The translations under genes and the position numbers were made by a program. The notes under the pieces were generated by a model. The model worked only from the letters and a program-made list of their open reading frames with translations. It did not search any database and was not told the origin of the DNA. From Candidatus Syntrophocurvum alkaliphilum (GTDB lineage Bacteria > Bacillota > Syntrophomonadia > Syntrophomonadales > Syntrophomonadaceae), in assembly GCF_009734445.1 (NCBI RefSeq), contig NZ_CP046457.1, positions 496,001 through 560,000 on the forward strand: a DNA stretch of 64,000 nucleotides, given 5' to 3'. Positions 1 through 9,638 of the stretch are shown piece after piece (the first letter of the stretch is position 1; every line of letters starts with the position of its first letter).

Positions 1-846
1 GGACCTGAGAGTGATACTGCTATTGAGCAAACTAGAACTTTAGTTAAGAATTGGCATAACCAAGCTAATGGGAGGATAAAATTTGCTCTTGGACCTCATG
101 CGCCTTATACATGTCCACCAGACTATCTTAAAAAAATTACTTCACTTGCTAATGAATTAAATGTAAGTATAAATATTCACTTAGCTGAAACTAAAGGTGA
201 ATTTGAAGATATTAAAAAACAATATGATAAAACTCCAATTGCTCTTATGGAGCAAATAGGACTATTTAATCATCATGTGATAGCAGCCCATTGTGTACAT
301 ATAACAGAAGAAGATATAGATATTTTAAAAAAATATAATGTTGGTGTGGCACATAATCCAGAAAGTAATATGAAACTAGCTAGTGGTATAGCCCCAGTAT
401 CAGAGTTGCTTTCAAAACAAATTGCAGTTGGCTTAGGAACCGATGGGGCTTCTAGTAACAATAACTTAGATATGCTTGAAGAAATGAGATCAGCAGCCTT
501 ATTACATAAAGTAAATACAATGAACCCAACAGTTATTCCAGCCTATCAAGCTTTAGAAATGGCTACAATAAACGGGGCCTTAGTTTTAGGTTTAGATGGT
601 GAAATTGGTCAGCTAAGAGAAGGCTTAAAGGCTGATATCATAATGGTTGAAGCAGATAAAGCGCACATGATACCAAGATATGATTTAATTGCAAATTTAG
701 TTTATTCAGCTCAAGGATCAGATGTAAACACAGTCATAATAGATGGGCAAGTGATAATGAAAGATGGTAATATTGTTGTTTTTGATGAACAAGAAGTTCT
801 TAATAAATGTAAAGATGTAGCAGAACGCTTAATGAAGGAGTTTTAA
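1..846 (+). CDS. mtaD: 5-methylthioadenosine/S-adenosylhomocysteine deaminase, 3' part (cut by window start)
   Basis: The reading frame is open from base 1, so the gene begins outside the window; 281 C-terminal residues are visible. It is an amidohydrolase of the MtaD/SAH deaminase type, which deaminates SAH or methylthioadenosine in the cytoplasm. Visible family motifs are GPHAPYTC, the metal-binding HLAE and HCVH segments, and GTDGASSNNNLDM with the catalytic Asp. The first HxH metal site is not in view. The stop lies 8 bases before mobB, so the two may be co-transcribed. Related guanine/cytosine deaminases are less likely given the SSNNNLDM signature. Confidence 0.9.
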   Translation, partial: GPESDTAIEQTRTLVKNWHNQANGRIKFALGPHAPYTCPPDYLKKITSLANELNVSINIHLAETKGEFEDIKKQYDKTPIALMEQIGLFNHHVIAAHCVHITEEDIDILKKYNVGVAHNPESNMKLASGIAPVSELLSKQIAVGLGTDGASSNNNLDMLEEMRSAALLHKVNTMNPTVIPAYQALEMATINGALVLGLDGEIGQLREGLKADIIMVEADKAHMIPRYDLIANLVYSAQGSDVNTVIIDGQVIMKDGNIVVFDEQEVLNKCKDVAERLMKEF

Positions 847-853
847 GTGTTTT

Positions 854-1339
854 ATGAAAATAATATCATTTGTAGGAAGACATAATTGCGGAAAAACAAC
901 ATTATTAACTAAAATAATACCTCTTTTAAAAAAAGAAGGTATTAATGTAGCAGTAGTTAAGCATTCTGCAAAGGAAATTCATGAACTGCCGTCTGATAAG
1001 GACTCTGATAGACTATTTAACTCAGGCTCTGATGTTGTCTATTTTGTCTCTCCAAAGTTATCTGTGTATTACTCTAAGGATAAAAAGGAAAAATCATTAA
1101 ATGATGTATTAAACAGTATACCCAATAATATAGATTTAGTCATAATAGAAGGTTACAAAAAAGAAGACTATCCTAAAATTGAAGTTATAAGAAAAGATAT
1201 AGATGCATTACCTATAAAAGGGCTTACTAACGTTATAGCTAAAGTAACTGACTGTACAATTGACAGCCAGTTACCTGTTTTTAGCTTTAATGATGAGGAT
1301 TTAATTACTAGGTTTATCATTAAGTGGTTAAGTAAATAA
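854..1339 (+). CDS. mobB: Molybdopterin-guanine dinucleotide biosynthesis protein B
   Basis: A 161-residue P-loop protein with Walker A GRHNCGKTT at residues 8-16, followed by VVKHSAKEIH and the DSDRLFNSGSDVV segment typical of MobB. MobB binds GTP and assists MobA in making the bis-MGD form of the Mo/W cofactor. Length matches the family. It follows the deaminase gene closely and lies just upstream of a region with two bis-MGD formate dehydrogenases and two moeA genes, which fits a cofactor-maturation role. No mobA is seen in the window. Start ATG at 854 is preceded by a GGAG inside the end of the upstream gene. Confidence 0.92.
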   Translation: MKIISFVGRHNCGKTTLLTKIIPLLKKEGINVAVVKHSAKEIHELPSDKDSDRLFNSGSDVVYFVSPKLSVYYSKDKKEKSLNDVLNSIPNNIDLVIIEGYKKEDYPKIEVIRKDIDALPIKGLTNVIAKVTDCTIDSQLPVFSFNDEDLITRFIIKWLSK

Positions 1340-1404
1340 ATAGTATTCATATCTAGAGATGCATTAATTAAACACAGTTAGCTCAATCGAGTCTATTGTT
1401 TTTA

Positions 1405-3054
1405 TTATATATAGTCTGGTAAATATGAACGGTAACCCCCACTAATATTCTTACAATTATATCCGTTTTGTAATAAAATGCGATTAGCTATATAACTTCT
1501 TAGTCCTTGTTGACAGTATACTAATATCTCTTTGTCTGAAGGTAATTCTTTAATTCTATCTCTTAAGCTATCCAGTGGTATATTATAAGATTTTTCTACT
1601 GTTCCTGCCTCTACTTCTGAGGTGGTACGCACATCTAAGAGAATTGCTCCTTGAGCTAACTTTTCAGCTACTTCATCCCAATAAACAATTTTAATATTAT
1701 TTTTAATTATATTAGATGCTACATAACCTAACATATTTACTGGATCTTTTGCTGAAGAAAATGGAGGTGCATAAGAAAGTTCTAGTTCCTGTAAATCAGA
1801 AACTGTCATGTTGGCCCTAATAGCTGTTGCAAGAACATCTATACGCTTATCAACTCCATCATAGCCAACTATTTGTGCACCTAGTATTTTACCTTTATCA
1901 GGAGTAAATAACAATTTTAAGCTCATATCTGTTGCTCCAGGGTAATAAGTGGCACGCGAGCTAGGATGAGTATGGCATGCTATGAAATCTATTCCTAATT
2001 TTTTTAGAGTTTTTTCATTAAGACCAGTTGAGGCAACAACCATATCAAAGATCTTTACTATTGATGTTCCCTGAACTCCTTTGTATTTTATATCCTCATT
2101 AACAATATTATTAGCAACTATCCATCCTTGCCTATTAGCAGGTCCGGCTAAAGGTATGTGGGTATCATAACCTGAAACAAAGTCTTTTACTTGGATAGCA
2201 TCACCAGCGGCATAAATATATGGATTTGATGTTTGCAAATACTCGTTAACCAATATTCCGCCAGTTTCTCCAATTTCTAAATTAGCATCTTTTGCTAACT
2301 TACTATTAGGTTTTACCCCCATTCCTAAAACAATAAGGTCTGTATTAATTTCTTGTTCATTTTCTAAGACCACTGTATCAATGTATTCTTGTCCCTTAAA
2401 TGAAGCTACTTTACTATTTAAATATAAATTTATTCCATTGGAAATAAGGTAACGATTTACTATAGCTGCCATTTCAATATCTAAAGGTTGCATTATTTGA
2501 GGAGCAGCTTCGATAACAGACACATTTAATCCAGCAAAATGGAGCATTTCCGCCATTTCTAATCCTATAAAACCTCCACCTATAATAGTGGCATTAGAAG
2601 GATTATTATTCTGAATATAAGACTTAATAGTATCACTATCAGGTATGTCTCTTACTGTAAATACATTAGGTTTATCAATACCTGTAATAGGTGGTGTAAT
2701 AGCTGAGGCACCTGGGGATAAGACTAAATAATCATATTTTTCACGATATTTTTCACCCGTGTTTAAATTTTGTACTTCTACTTCTTTAGCATCTGGTTGT
2801 ATACTAACAACCTCATTAAAAACTCTAATGTCAATTTTAAATCTACGCATCATAGCGTTAGGAGTTTGAACTAATAGGCGCTTACGTTTTTCTATAACAC
2901 CACCAACATAATAAGGAAGTCCACAATTAGCAAAGGATATATGTTCACCCTTTTCAAAGACAATAATTTCTGCAAATTCATCTATTCTCCTTAATCTAGC
3001 TGCAGCACTTGCTCCTGCTGCAACTCCACCAACAATTAATATTTTTTTTCCCAT
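1405..3054 (-). CDS. CoA-disulfide reductase with C-terminal rhodanese domain
   Basis: A 549-residue FAD/NAD(P)H pyridine nucleotide-disulfide oxidoreductase. Residues 1-450 carry the Rossmann motif GGVAAGASAAARLRR, the single redox cysteine in SFANCGLPYYVGG and a second dinucleotide fold (GGGFIGLEMAEML). The last ~90 residues are a rhodanese domain with active-site loop CQQGLRS. This fusion is the CoADR-rhodanese type, which reduces CoA disulfide, CoA persulfide or polysulfide. I place the start at the ATG at 3054 (MGKKILIVGG), where AGGCGGG lies 6 bases upstream, rather than at the longer frame beginning at 3078. It is transcribed against its neighbours. NADH oxidase (Nox) is the alternative name; the rhodanese domain favours persulfide chemistry. 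Confidence 0.88.
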   Translation of the reverse strand: MGKKILIVGGVAAGASAAARLRRIDEFAEIIVFEKGEHISFANCGLPYYVGGVIEKRKRLLVQTPNAMMRRFKIDIRVFNEVVSIQPDAKEVEVQNLNTGEKYREKYDYLVLSPGASAITPPITGIDKPNVFTVRDIPDSDTIKSYIQNNNPSNATIIGGGFIGLEMAEMLHFAGLNVSVIEAAPQIMQPLDIEMAAIVNRYLISNGINLYLNSKVASFKGQEYIDTVVLENEQEINTDLIVLGMGVKPNSKLAKDANLEIGETGGILVNEYLQTSNPYIYAAGDAIQVKDFVSGYDTHIPLAGPANRQGWIVANNIVNEDIKYKGVQGTSIVKIFDMVVASTGLNEKTLKKLGIDFIACHTHPSSRATYYPGATDMSLKLLFTPDKGKILGAQIVGYDGVDKRIDVLATAIRANMTVSDLQELELSYAPPFSSAKDPVNMLGYVASNIIKNNIKIVYWDEVAEKLAQGAILLDVRTTSEVEAGTVEKSYNIPLDSLRDRIKELPSDKEILVYCQQGLRSYIANRILLQNGYNCKNISGGYRSYLPDYI

Positions 3055-3516
3055 ATTTATCCCGCCTTTTTTAAACAATTAGTAAATTTATATTAGTATA
3101 ACAAATATGTATATTAATGTAATTATATCTAAATCAATATTTAATATGTTTATAAATTATTTTTATTTTAAGAATAGGTGAAGTTTATTTAGTTAAATGT
3201 TATTGTTGTTATACAATAAAAAATATAATCATAAATAATATTATATGTTTTATTAACATAAAAAAATTTTATATCAAAAAACAATATGTTTACTCATAAC
3301 AAATGGAGTGCCTAATCTCCGTTAATTCGTAATAATTAATATAGTTTAATCATAATCTCAACAACTATGATTTATAATGGCGATTAATAAAAGTTATACT
3401 AGAGCTATTTAGCAGGAATTTAGCTACATAAATTGAATTTATATAATGGTATTAAGATATTGATGATGAGCGTGATTAACTTAAATCATAACAATTAAAA
3501 AGGGAGGAGGGAAAAT
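3055..3516. other. 462-bp A+T-rich intergenic region between divergent genes
   Basis: No gene is seen here. It must hold promoters for the CoA-disulfide reductase (minus) and the formate dehydrogenase operon (plus). The best -10 candidate for the plus operon is TATAAT near 3441, with a poor -35 (TTTAGC) 17 bases upstream. A short imperfect hairpin (AATGGAG, 8-base loop, CTCCGTT) lies near 3302-3323. GATGAGCGTGATTAAC near 3466-3481 resembles the left flank of the dispersed repeat near 52970, but the repeat core is absent. Confidence 0.6.
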
Positions 3517-3963
3517 ATGTCTAACTACAAGGATATTATTGCTAGCAACAAAGATAAAAAAGGAGGGATAATAGAAGCCTTTCATGCAATTCAGCGTGAT
3601 TATAACTATATACCAGAAGAAGCATTAAAAGAAGCTGCAAAAGTATTTGGTGTTTCTGAAGCTAAAGCATATGGTGTAGCAACATTCTATTCTTATCTTT
3701 CAGTTGCCGAAAGAGGGAAGTATATTATTAGAATGTGTGAAAGTGCTCCCTGTCACATAGCTGGTGCAGATGAAGTATTAAAAGCATTTGAAAACATACT
3801 AGGTATTAAGGCTGGTGAAACAACCGCTGATGGGAGATTTACTCTTGAATTAGCTGAATGTGTTGGTCAATGTCAAGGTACACCAGTTGTAACAATTAAT
3901 AGTAAGCCTATATTAAATGTACAACCCAATGATATACCTAATATATTAGAAAACTATAAGTAA
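3517..3963 (+). CDS. NuoE-like [2Fe-2S] subunit of NAD-linked formate dehydrogenase
   Basis: A 148-residue thioredoxin-fold [2Fe-2S] protein like NuoE/HydC. The four ligands are in CESAPC and ECVGQC, with the usual ~35-residue gap. The N-terminal helical part (EAFHAIQRDYNYIPEEAL) is also conserved. In multi-subunit NAD-dependent formate dehydrogenases and hydrogenases this subunit passes electrons beside the NuoF flavin subunit. It starts at ATG 3517 behind a strong GGGAGGAGGG and is the first gene of a three-gene operon with the NuoF-like (23-base gap) and FdhA genes, which assigns it to formate rather than hydrogen metabolism. Cytoplasmic. Confidence 0.92.
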   Translation: MSNYKDIIASNKDKKGGIIEAFHAIQRDYNYIPEEALKEAAKVFGVSEAKAYGVATFYSYLSVAERGKYIIRMCESAPCHIAGADEVLKAFENILGIKAGETTADGRFTLELAECVGQCQGTPVVTINSKPILNVQPNDIPNILENYK

Positions 3964-3985
3964 AGCGGAAAGGAGGGAACTTAAG

Positions 3986-5206
3986 ATGGCAGAAGAAATG
4001 CGCGTATTATTAAAATATGCTGATCAAATAAATCCTGAAAGTGCAGATGATTATATTAAAGTTGGTGGATATAAAGGTTTAGAAAAAGCGCGAAGCATGG
4101 ATAGAAAAGCGCTTATTGAAGAAGTGAAAAGTGCGAACCTTCGAGGTCGTGGTGGAGCTGGATTTAATGCAGGCTTGAAATGGAGTTTTGTACCAGAAGC
4201 TGAAGTTAAATATGTAGTTTGCAACTTAGATGAAGGTGAACCAGGAACGTATAAAGATAGAATTATATGTCAAAAAAATGCTCAGGCTTTACTAGAAGGT
4301 ATGGCAATATGTGGAGCAGCTATAGGTTCAAACATAGGTTATATCTATTGTAGAGGTGAGTATCCATTTATTGTTGAACTTTTAAATAAAGCTATTGAAA
4401 ATGCAAAAGCTAGTGGAGCTTTAGGTGAATTTAATATAGAAGTAAGAATGGGTGCAGGAGCATATGTATGTGGAGAGGAAACAGCTCTAATTGAATCATT
4501 AGAAGGAAACAGAGGAGAAGCACGTTTTAAGCCACCATTCCCAGGAGTAGAAGGAGCATGGGGTGCACCGACTGTAGTTAATAATGTAGAAACTCTTGCT
4601 TATCTACCTTATATACTTACTAATGGTGCTGAGTGGTTTAGAAACTTAGGTGCTGAAAATTATCCTGGAACTAAAATAATAACATTAACAGGTGATATTG
4701 AATATGCTTCTTATTTTGAAGTGCCAACAAATTACACATTAAGAGATGTTATTTATAAACTAGGTGGAGGAATAAAGAACGGAAAGAAATTTAAAGCCGT
4801 TCAAGTTGGTGGAACCTCAGGTGCATTTATACCTGAATCACAATTAGATACACCTATAGATTTTGATTCAATGTCATCAATTGGTGCAGCGTTAGGTTCT
4901 GGTGCTGTCTTAGTCCTAGATGAAACTAGAGATATAGTAGATGTAGTTACTAGAATAGCAAAGTTCTTTGAACATGAATCTTGTGGAAAATGTAATCCCT
5001 GTCGTGAAGGAACCTTCCGCCAATATGAGATAATGAAACAAATAAATAGCGGTAAAGGAACAGAGAAAGACTTAGAAAAGTTTTTAAGATTATCTAAAGT
5101 AATGCAAAATGCTGCGCTCTGTGGATTAGGACAGGCAGCACCTGTTCCGATAGAATCAACTATAAAACATTTTGAGCATGAGTATAGAAGAAAACTAACT
5201 ATTTAA
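3986..5206 (+). CDS. NuoF-like NADH/FMN-binding subunit of formate dehydrogenase
   Basis: A 406-residue flavoprotein of the NuoF/HydB family. It shows the FMN/NADH-binding glycine-rich LRGRGGAGFNAGLKW near residue 50, CNLDEGEPGTYKDR, GAGAYVCGEETALIESLEG, and the [4Fe-4S] site SCGKCNPCREGTFR near residue 333 with the later Cys in ALCGLG. It lacks the N-terminal [2Fe-2S] and C-terminal ferredoxin extensions found in many bifurcating hydrogenase subunits. It should exchange electrons with NAD(H). An AAAGGAGGG precedes the ATG, and the FdhA gene follows 19 bases downstream. Confidence 0.93.
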   Translation: MAEEMRVLLKYADQINPESADDYIKVGGYKGLEKARSMDRKALIEEVKSANLRGRGGAGFNAGLKWSFVPEAEVKYVVCNLDEGEPGTYKDRIICQKNAQALLEGMAICGAAIGSNIGYIYCRGEYPFIVELLNKAIENAKASGALGEFNIEVRMGAGAYVCGEETALIESLEGNRGEARFKPPFPGVEGAWGAPTVVNNVETLAYLPYILTNGAEWFRNLGAENYPGTKIITLTGDIEYASYFEVPTNYTLRDVIYKLGGGIKNGKKFKAVQVGGTSGAFIPESQLDTPIDFDSMSSIGAALGSGAVLVLDETRDIVDVVTRIAKFFEHESCGKCNPCREGTFRQYEIMKQINSGKGTEKDLEKFLRLSKVMQNAALCGLGQAAPVPIESTIKHFEHEYRRKLTI

Positions 5207-5225
5207 GGGAAAGGAGGATAATTGC

Positions 5226-7922
5226 ATGATAAGCCTCACAATTAATGGCAAAGAAATACAAGTGCCAAAGGGCACAATGATTTTAGATGCTTGTCGTCAA
5301 GCAGGAGCAGACATACCAACTTTGTGTTATGACCCTGAATTAAAGCTTGCAGGTTCTTGTCGCATGTGTGTAGTAGAAGTAAAAGGACGCTGGAACCTAG
5401 TAGCAAGTTGTGTGATGCCTGCTGATAATGGAATGGTTATAGACACTGAAAGTCCAGATGTTATAGAAGCTAGAAAAGTGATTTTAGAACTTTTATTAGC
5501 AAGACATGAATTAAAATGTCATACTTGCGAACGTGATGGAGATTGTAAATTACAAGAATATTGCTATAGGTATGGTGTAGAAGATTCTAGTTATATGGGG
5601 GAAGGGCCTGATTTTGCTAAAGAAGACCCAAATCCATTTATAAAAAGAGATTACAACAAATGCATAATGTGTACAAAATGTGTACGTGCTTGTGATGAAA
5701 TTACTGGAGCTCAAGCAATTGATGTTAAAAATAGAGGACACGAGGCAGTTATATCAACTGCTTTTGACGGTAAATTAGCGGATTCTACTTGTGTATTTTG
5801 TGGACAATGTATGATGGTTTGTCCTACAGGAGCTCTAACTAGCAAGGTTTCAGCTGGAAAAGGCAAACCATTTGAAACGGAAAATGTTTTAACTACTTGC
5901 ACATACTGTGGAACCGGTTGCACCCTAGAACTTAATGTTAAAGATGATAAAGTTGTAGGTGTAACTTCTAATAGAGATGAAAAAGTAAGTCCTGTTAATA
6001 AAGGTGCACTTTGTGTCAAAGGTCGTTTTGGATGGGACTTCATTGACTCAGAAGACAGACTAACAACACCGTTAATTAGAGAAAATGGTGAATTGCGTCC
6101 TGCTACTTGGGATGAAGCTTTAGATTATACTGCTAATAAAATTAAAGCTATTAAAGAAAAAGATGGAGCAGATTCTGTAGCTATGTTTACCTCTGCTAGA
6201 ATCACTAATGAGGAAAACTATTTAGCACAAAAATTAATGAGAGCTGCACTTGGTACCAACAATGTTGACCATTGTGCTCGCCTCTGACACTCCGTTACTG
6301 TCGCCGGTCTGGGGGCAGCATTTGGTAGTGGAGCTATGACAAATAGTATTAATGAGCTAGAAAATGACTCCAAAGCCATATTCTTAATAGGAACTAATAC
6401 CACAGAAAACCATCCAGTTATTGGTTATAAAATTAAACAAAATGTACGTAATAATGGTGCAAAATTAATTGTCGCCGATCCTCGTAGAATTGAATTAGCT
6501 GATATGGCTGATGTATATATGAGATTTAAGCCTGGTACTGATGTAGCACTAATTAATGGCATGATAAACGTAATTATTAATGAAGAATTAATTGATAAGG
6601 AATTTATAGATAATAGAACAGAAGGTTATGAGGAGTTGAAAAAATCAATAGAAAAATACACTCCTGAATATGTATCAGAAATAACTAGAGTACCAGCTGA
6701 AGATATTAAAAAGGCAGCAAGAATATATGCTGAAGCAGAAGCTGCTGCTGTATGTTACGCAATGGGAGTGACTCAGCATAGTACAGGAACAGATAATGTA
6801 AAATCAATAGTCAATTTGGCACTAACAACTGGTAATTTAGGAAAACCAGGTTCAGGTGTTAACCCACTACGTGGTCAAAATAATGTTCAAGGTGCTTGTG
6901 ACATGGGAGGACTCCCCGTTGTATTTACAGCCTATCAAAAGGTAGTAGATGAAGCAGCTAGAGAAAAATTTGAAAAGGCATGGGGTGTAAAAATACCAGA
7001 ACAAAATGGATTAACACTTACTGAAGCTATAAATAAGGCTTATGATAAAGAACTAAAAGGTTTAATGGTAATAGGTGAAAATCCAATGGTTAGTGATCCA
7101 GATTTAAAACATGCTGATGAAGCTTTAGATAATTTAGAATTTTTAGTAGTTCAGGACATTTTCTTAACAGAAACAGCACAAAAAGCTGATGTTGTGTTAC
7201 CTGGTGCTTCATTTGCAGAGAAAGATGGTACATTTGTTAATACAGAAAGAAGGGTTCAAAGAGTTAGGGAAGCAATAAGTCCAAGAGGAGATTCTCGCCC
7301 TGATTGGGAGATTATAGCTGAATTATCTACCAGATTAGGTTATGAAATGAACTATAACTCTCCAGAAGAAATATTCGAAGAAATTAGAACTGTTACTCCA
7401 TCTTATGCCGGAATTACCTATGATCGCATTGAGGAAACTGGTTTACATTGGCCATGTCCAACTGAAGATCATCCAGGTACTCCAATTCTGCATACTGAGA
7501 AATTTAATCGAGGTTTAGGGTTATTCCATGTGGTAGATTTTATTGGAGCAGCTGAACAACCAGATGAAGAATATCCATTAATTCTAACTACAGGAAGAAA
7601 TCTATATCATTATCATACTGGTACAATGACTAGAAAATCTAGTGCATTAGATGAATATTCACCTTATAATGAAGTTGAAATTAGCTATAAGTTAGCCGAA
7701 AAAATGGGAATAATAGATGGTGAAATGGTTAGGTTAAGTACTAGAAGAGGTAGTATTGAGTTAAGAGCAAAATTAACCGATATAGTAGAAGAGGATGTAG
7801 TTTTCACAACATTCCACTATCAAGAAGCAGCAGCTAATATACTAACAGCAGCTGAACCTCTTGATCCAGTTGCAAAAATACCACCTTTTAAAGTATGTTC
7901 AGTTAAGTTAGAAAAAATATAA
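5226..7922 (+). CDS. fdhA: NAD-linked formate dehydrogenase catalytic subunit, selenocysteine-containing
   Basis: One 898-residue reading frame interrupted only by an in-frame TGA at 6285-6287, read here as selenocysteine 354. The flanking residues HCARL-U-HSVTVAGL match the Sec active site of formate dehydrogenases, and a SECIS-like hairpin follows at once. In order: N-terminal [2Fe-2S] domain (SCRMC), His-Cys cluster site HELKCHTCERDGDC, two [4Fe-4S] ferredoxin motifs (CIMCTKC, CVFCGQC), then the bis-MGD domain with its own [4Fe-4S] site (CTYCGTGC) and the C-terminal dinucleotide-binding fold. It oxidises formate or reduces CO2 and pairs with the NuoE/NuoF-like proteins for NAD(H). No signal peptide, so cytoplasmic. 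An automatic caller would split it into two genes. Metal may be Mo or W. Confidence 0.93.
6285..6318 (+). promoter_or_regulatory. Selenocysteine UGA with bacterial SECIS element in fdhA
   Basis: The TGA at 6285-6287 is followed 10 bases later by a hairpin: CTGTCGCC at 6298-6305, loop GGTCT at 6306-6310, and GGGGGCAG at 6311-6318. The arm pairs with one G-G mismatch and one T-G pair. A GGTCT-type apical loop at this distance is the known SelB-binding arrangement of bacterial SECIS elements such as E. coli fdhF. Confidence 0.88.
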
Positions 7923-7930
7923 CAAACAAA

Positions 7931-7968
7931 AAAAGCCCGGGATTTTATAAAAATCCCGGGCTTTTAAA
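7931..7968 (+). terminator. Bidirectional rho-independent terminator between fdhA and fdhE
   Basis: A perfect 16-bp stem (AAAAGCCCGGGATTTT at 7931-7946, ATA loop, complement at 7950-7965), with A-rich sequence before it and T-rich after. It lies between the convergent ends of fdhA (plus) and fdhE (minus) and can serve both. Confidence 0.93.
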
Positions 7969-8003
7969 TTTTTAAGTTCTAGATTACTTTTAATGGAGAA
8001 AAC

Positions 8004-8837
8004 TTAATTAGTAGTGGGTGAATTACTGTAACCTTTCTCTTCAGCTAACATATCTAAATATATCGTTTCTATATTAGCAATAAATAAATCTACTTCTCTA
8101 CCACTAGGTCTTTCATCATAGGTTTTTACATAACAATTACACTTTTCACATATATATAATTGATAGGATTCATCATTTTCTACTGTAAAGTATTTAATTG
8201 TTTTAGGCTCATCATTTGTACAGTGGATACAGTAGAGGTAACGGGTTTCCCATTCGGTAAAGCATCTTTCACAAAACATAAATCTACGACCATCACTGGC
8301 TCTTAGACGACAAAAATTTGATTTACTACTACATATTGGACATATCCCTGAATTACTCCATGCTTGTAAATCATCTTCACCAATATTTTCATTAAAAGGC
8401 TTAGCATAAGCTCTTAAAAATGGTCGCATTGTGTGATCTACTGTAAATATAAGAAAATCTCTAGATACTCCAATATCTTCACTTAATTTATTAAAATATG
8501 CGTAATCATCATCAAGCACTTTATTTGCTAAATTTTCAAAATCAATAAGATTAATATTATCAGATATCGCTTTAATTAGAGGGGATACACTTGGCCTTGC
8601 TTTATCTAAGAAAGCTAAGAATTCAAGGTAAACATTTTCAAACGTATCTTTATTAATAGTAAAATCTATGATTTTTATAAGAGATTTTTCATTATTTGTG
8701 AGTATAGTATTAAGATCAACTTCATCTCTAGAATAAAGCTTATTTAATTTTACCTGTGTTTCATTTTGCCATGTTTCTAAATCTTTATAAAACTCTACAT
8801 ACCCTTCTGGTAATTCTACTGGAACTTTTCTAACCAT
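8004..8837 (-). CDS. fdhE: Formate dehydrogenase accessory protein FdhE
   Basis: A 277-residue FdhE-family protein needed for formate dehydrogenase maturation, especially of exported enzymes. The C-terminal half carries the family's paired cysteine motifs that hold iron: CPIC, CERC, CIHC and CEKC, with RFMFCERCFTEW and the TYDER segment. The N-terminal half is an unremarkable helical domain. It lies downstream of fdnI on the same strand but is separated by a terminator and has its own promoter with a palindrome. ATG at 8837 has GGGGGAT upstream. Confidence 0.93.
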   Translation of the reverse strand: MVRKVPVELPEGYVEFYKDLETWQNETQVKLNKLYSRDEVDLNTILTNNEKSLIKIIDFTINKDTFENVYLEFLAFLDKARPSVSPLIKAISDNINLIDFENLANKVLDDDYAYFNKLSEDIGVSRDFLIFTVDHTMRPFLRAYAKPFNENIGEDDLQAWSNSGICPICSSKSNFCRLRASDGRRFMFCERCFTEWETRYLYCIHCTNDEPKTIKYFTVENDESYQLYICEKCNCYVKTYDERPSGREVDLFIANIETIYLDMLAEEKGYSNSPTTN

Positions 8838-8861
8838 ATAATAATCCCCCTAAAATAATTT

Positions 8862-8884
8862 TAGTAGTATATATTATACTACTA
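8862..8884 (-). promoter_or_regulatory. Perfect palindrome overlapping the fdhE -10 box
   Basis: TAGTAGTATA and TATACTACTA form perfect 10-base arms with a 3-base centre. Read on the minus strand the palindrome contains TATAAT (8878-8873), about 35 bases before the fdhE start, with a weak -35 (TTTACT) 17 bases further up. Its position suits a repressor operator. The regulator is unknown. Confidence 0.55.
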
Positions 8885-8909
8885 GTAACAGTATTAGTAA
8901 AAGAGAATT

Positions 8910-8940
8910 AAAAAAGGGGAGTGTTACCCCCCTTTTTTTT
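8910..8940 (-). terminator. Probable terminator downstream of fdnI
   Basis: An A-run, GGGG, a short loop and CCCC plus a T-run form a GC-capped stem of about ten base pairs. It lies 12 bases beyond the fdnI stop and is flanked by T-runs on both strands, so it can end the fdnGHI transcript before the fdhE promoter. Confidence 0.75.
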
Positions 8941-8951
8941 GGATAATCTAG

Positions 8952-9638
8952 TTATTCTTTTTTAGAATCAGCATCTTCTCCGTATTGCTCATCATACCAA
9001 ACTTTATGGTGATGTTCTGCCCAATCAGCTCTTACAGTACCTTTCCACATTCCCCAGAAGGATTCACCTGAACCAGGATGGAAAGAACCTAGGTATGCAT
9101 GCATACATACCATACAAGTAGCTATTATAGCAGCAATACCATGAATTGGATAGCTTAATAGAACTATACTTTGTGAAAAGATGTCGGGGAACCACATAAT
9201 ATATCCGGTTAAACCTAATACTATTACTGATGTTGAAGTTACTATTGAGTTCATTTTTTCTCCACCATTGAATTTAGTTTGAGGTGGAATCTTTACATTA
9301 ACTCCTAAGAACTCTAATGGAAACTTCATTAAGAAAATAATATCATTTTTACCAAAACGGAATAGATCTTTAACCCATCTAATTAGTGATTTAAAACCAC
9401 AAACAACAAATAGTAAAACAAATATTGTTAAACCTACTGCTCCTATTTTATGAACTAAGTCTGCACCTGAATATCCGCCAAAAATAGCAGCTAACCATGG
9501 TGCATCTAAGAAAAACGCAAGCCCAGTAAATAGACATAGCAAGAAGGTCACTGTGTGCCCCCAGTGTGTTAAACGAGCAATATAGCTAAATCTCTCGACC
9601 CTTTTAACATCTTCTCTATATTCTGGTAATAATTGCAT
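8952..9638 (-). CDS. fdnI: Formate dehydrogenase cytochrome b subunit (gamma)
   Basis: A 228-residue integral membrane protein of the FdnI/FdoI cytochrome b type. It has an N-terminal amphipathic part and four hydrophobic segments. Candidate haem-ligand histidines lie in LTHWGHTV, ADLVHKIG, YPIHGIA and CMHAYLGSF. It takes electrons from the FdnH iron-sulfur chain and exchanges them with the quinone pool. Its start overlaps the fdnH stop by one base (TAATG), with AAGGAGGT upstream, showing tight translational coupling. The hydrophilic C-terminus (HHHKVWYDEQYGEDADSKKE) is probably cytoplasmic. Confidence 0.92.
   Translation of the reverse strand: MQLLPEYREDVKRVERFSYIARLTHWGHTVTFLLCLFTGLAFFLDAPWLAAIFGGYSGADLVHKIGAVGLTIFVLLFVVCGFKSLIRWVKDLFRFGKNDIIFLMKFPLEFLGVNVKIPPQTKFNGGEKMNSIVTSTSVIVLGLTGYIMWFPDIFSQSIVLLSYPIHGIAAIIATCMVCMHAYLGSFHPGSGESFWGMWKGTVRADWAEHHHKVWYDEQYGEDADSKKE

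Noticed and set aside
6285-6287. Stop codon splitting fdhA, suggesting a pseudogene or two genes
   Set aside because: The frame continues unchanged, the surrounding residues match the selenocysteine site of formate dehydrogenases, and a SECIS-like hairpin follows.
3517-7922. NuoE/NuoF-like genes as part of an [FeFe] hydrogenase
   Set aside because: The third subunit carries a bis-MGD/Sec formate dehydrogenase domain and no H-cluster cysteine motifs.
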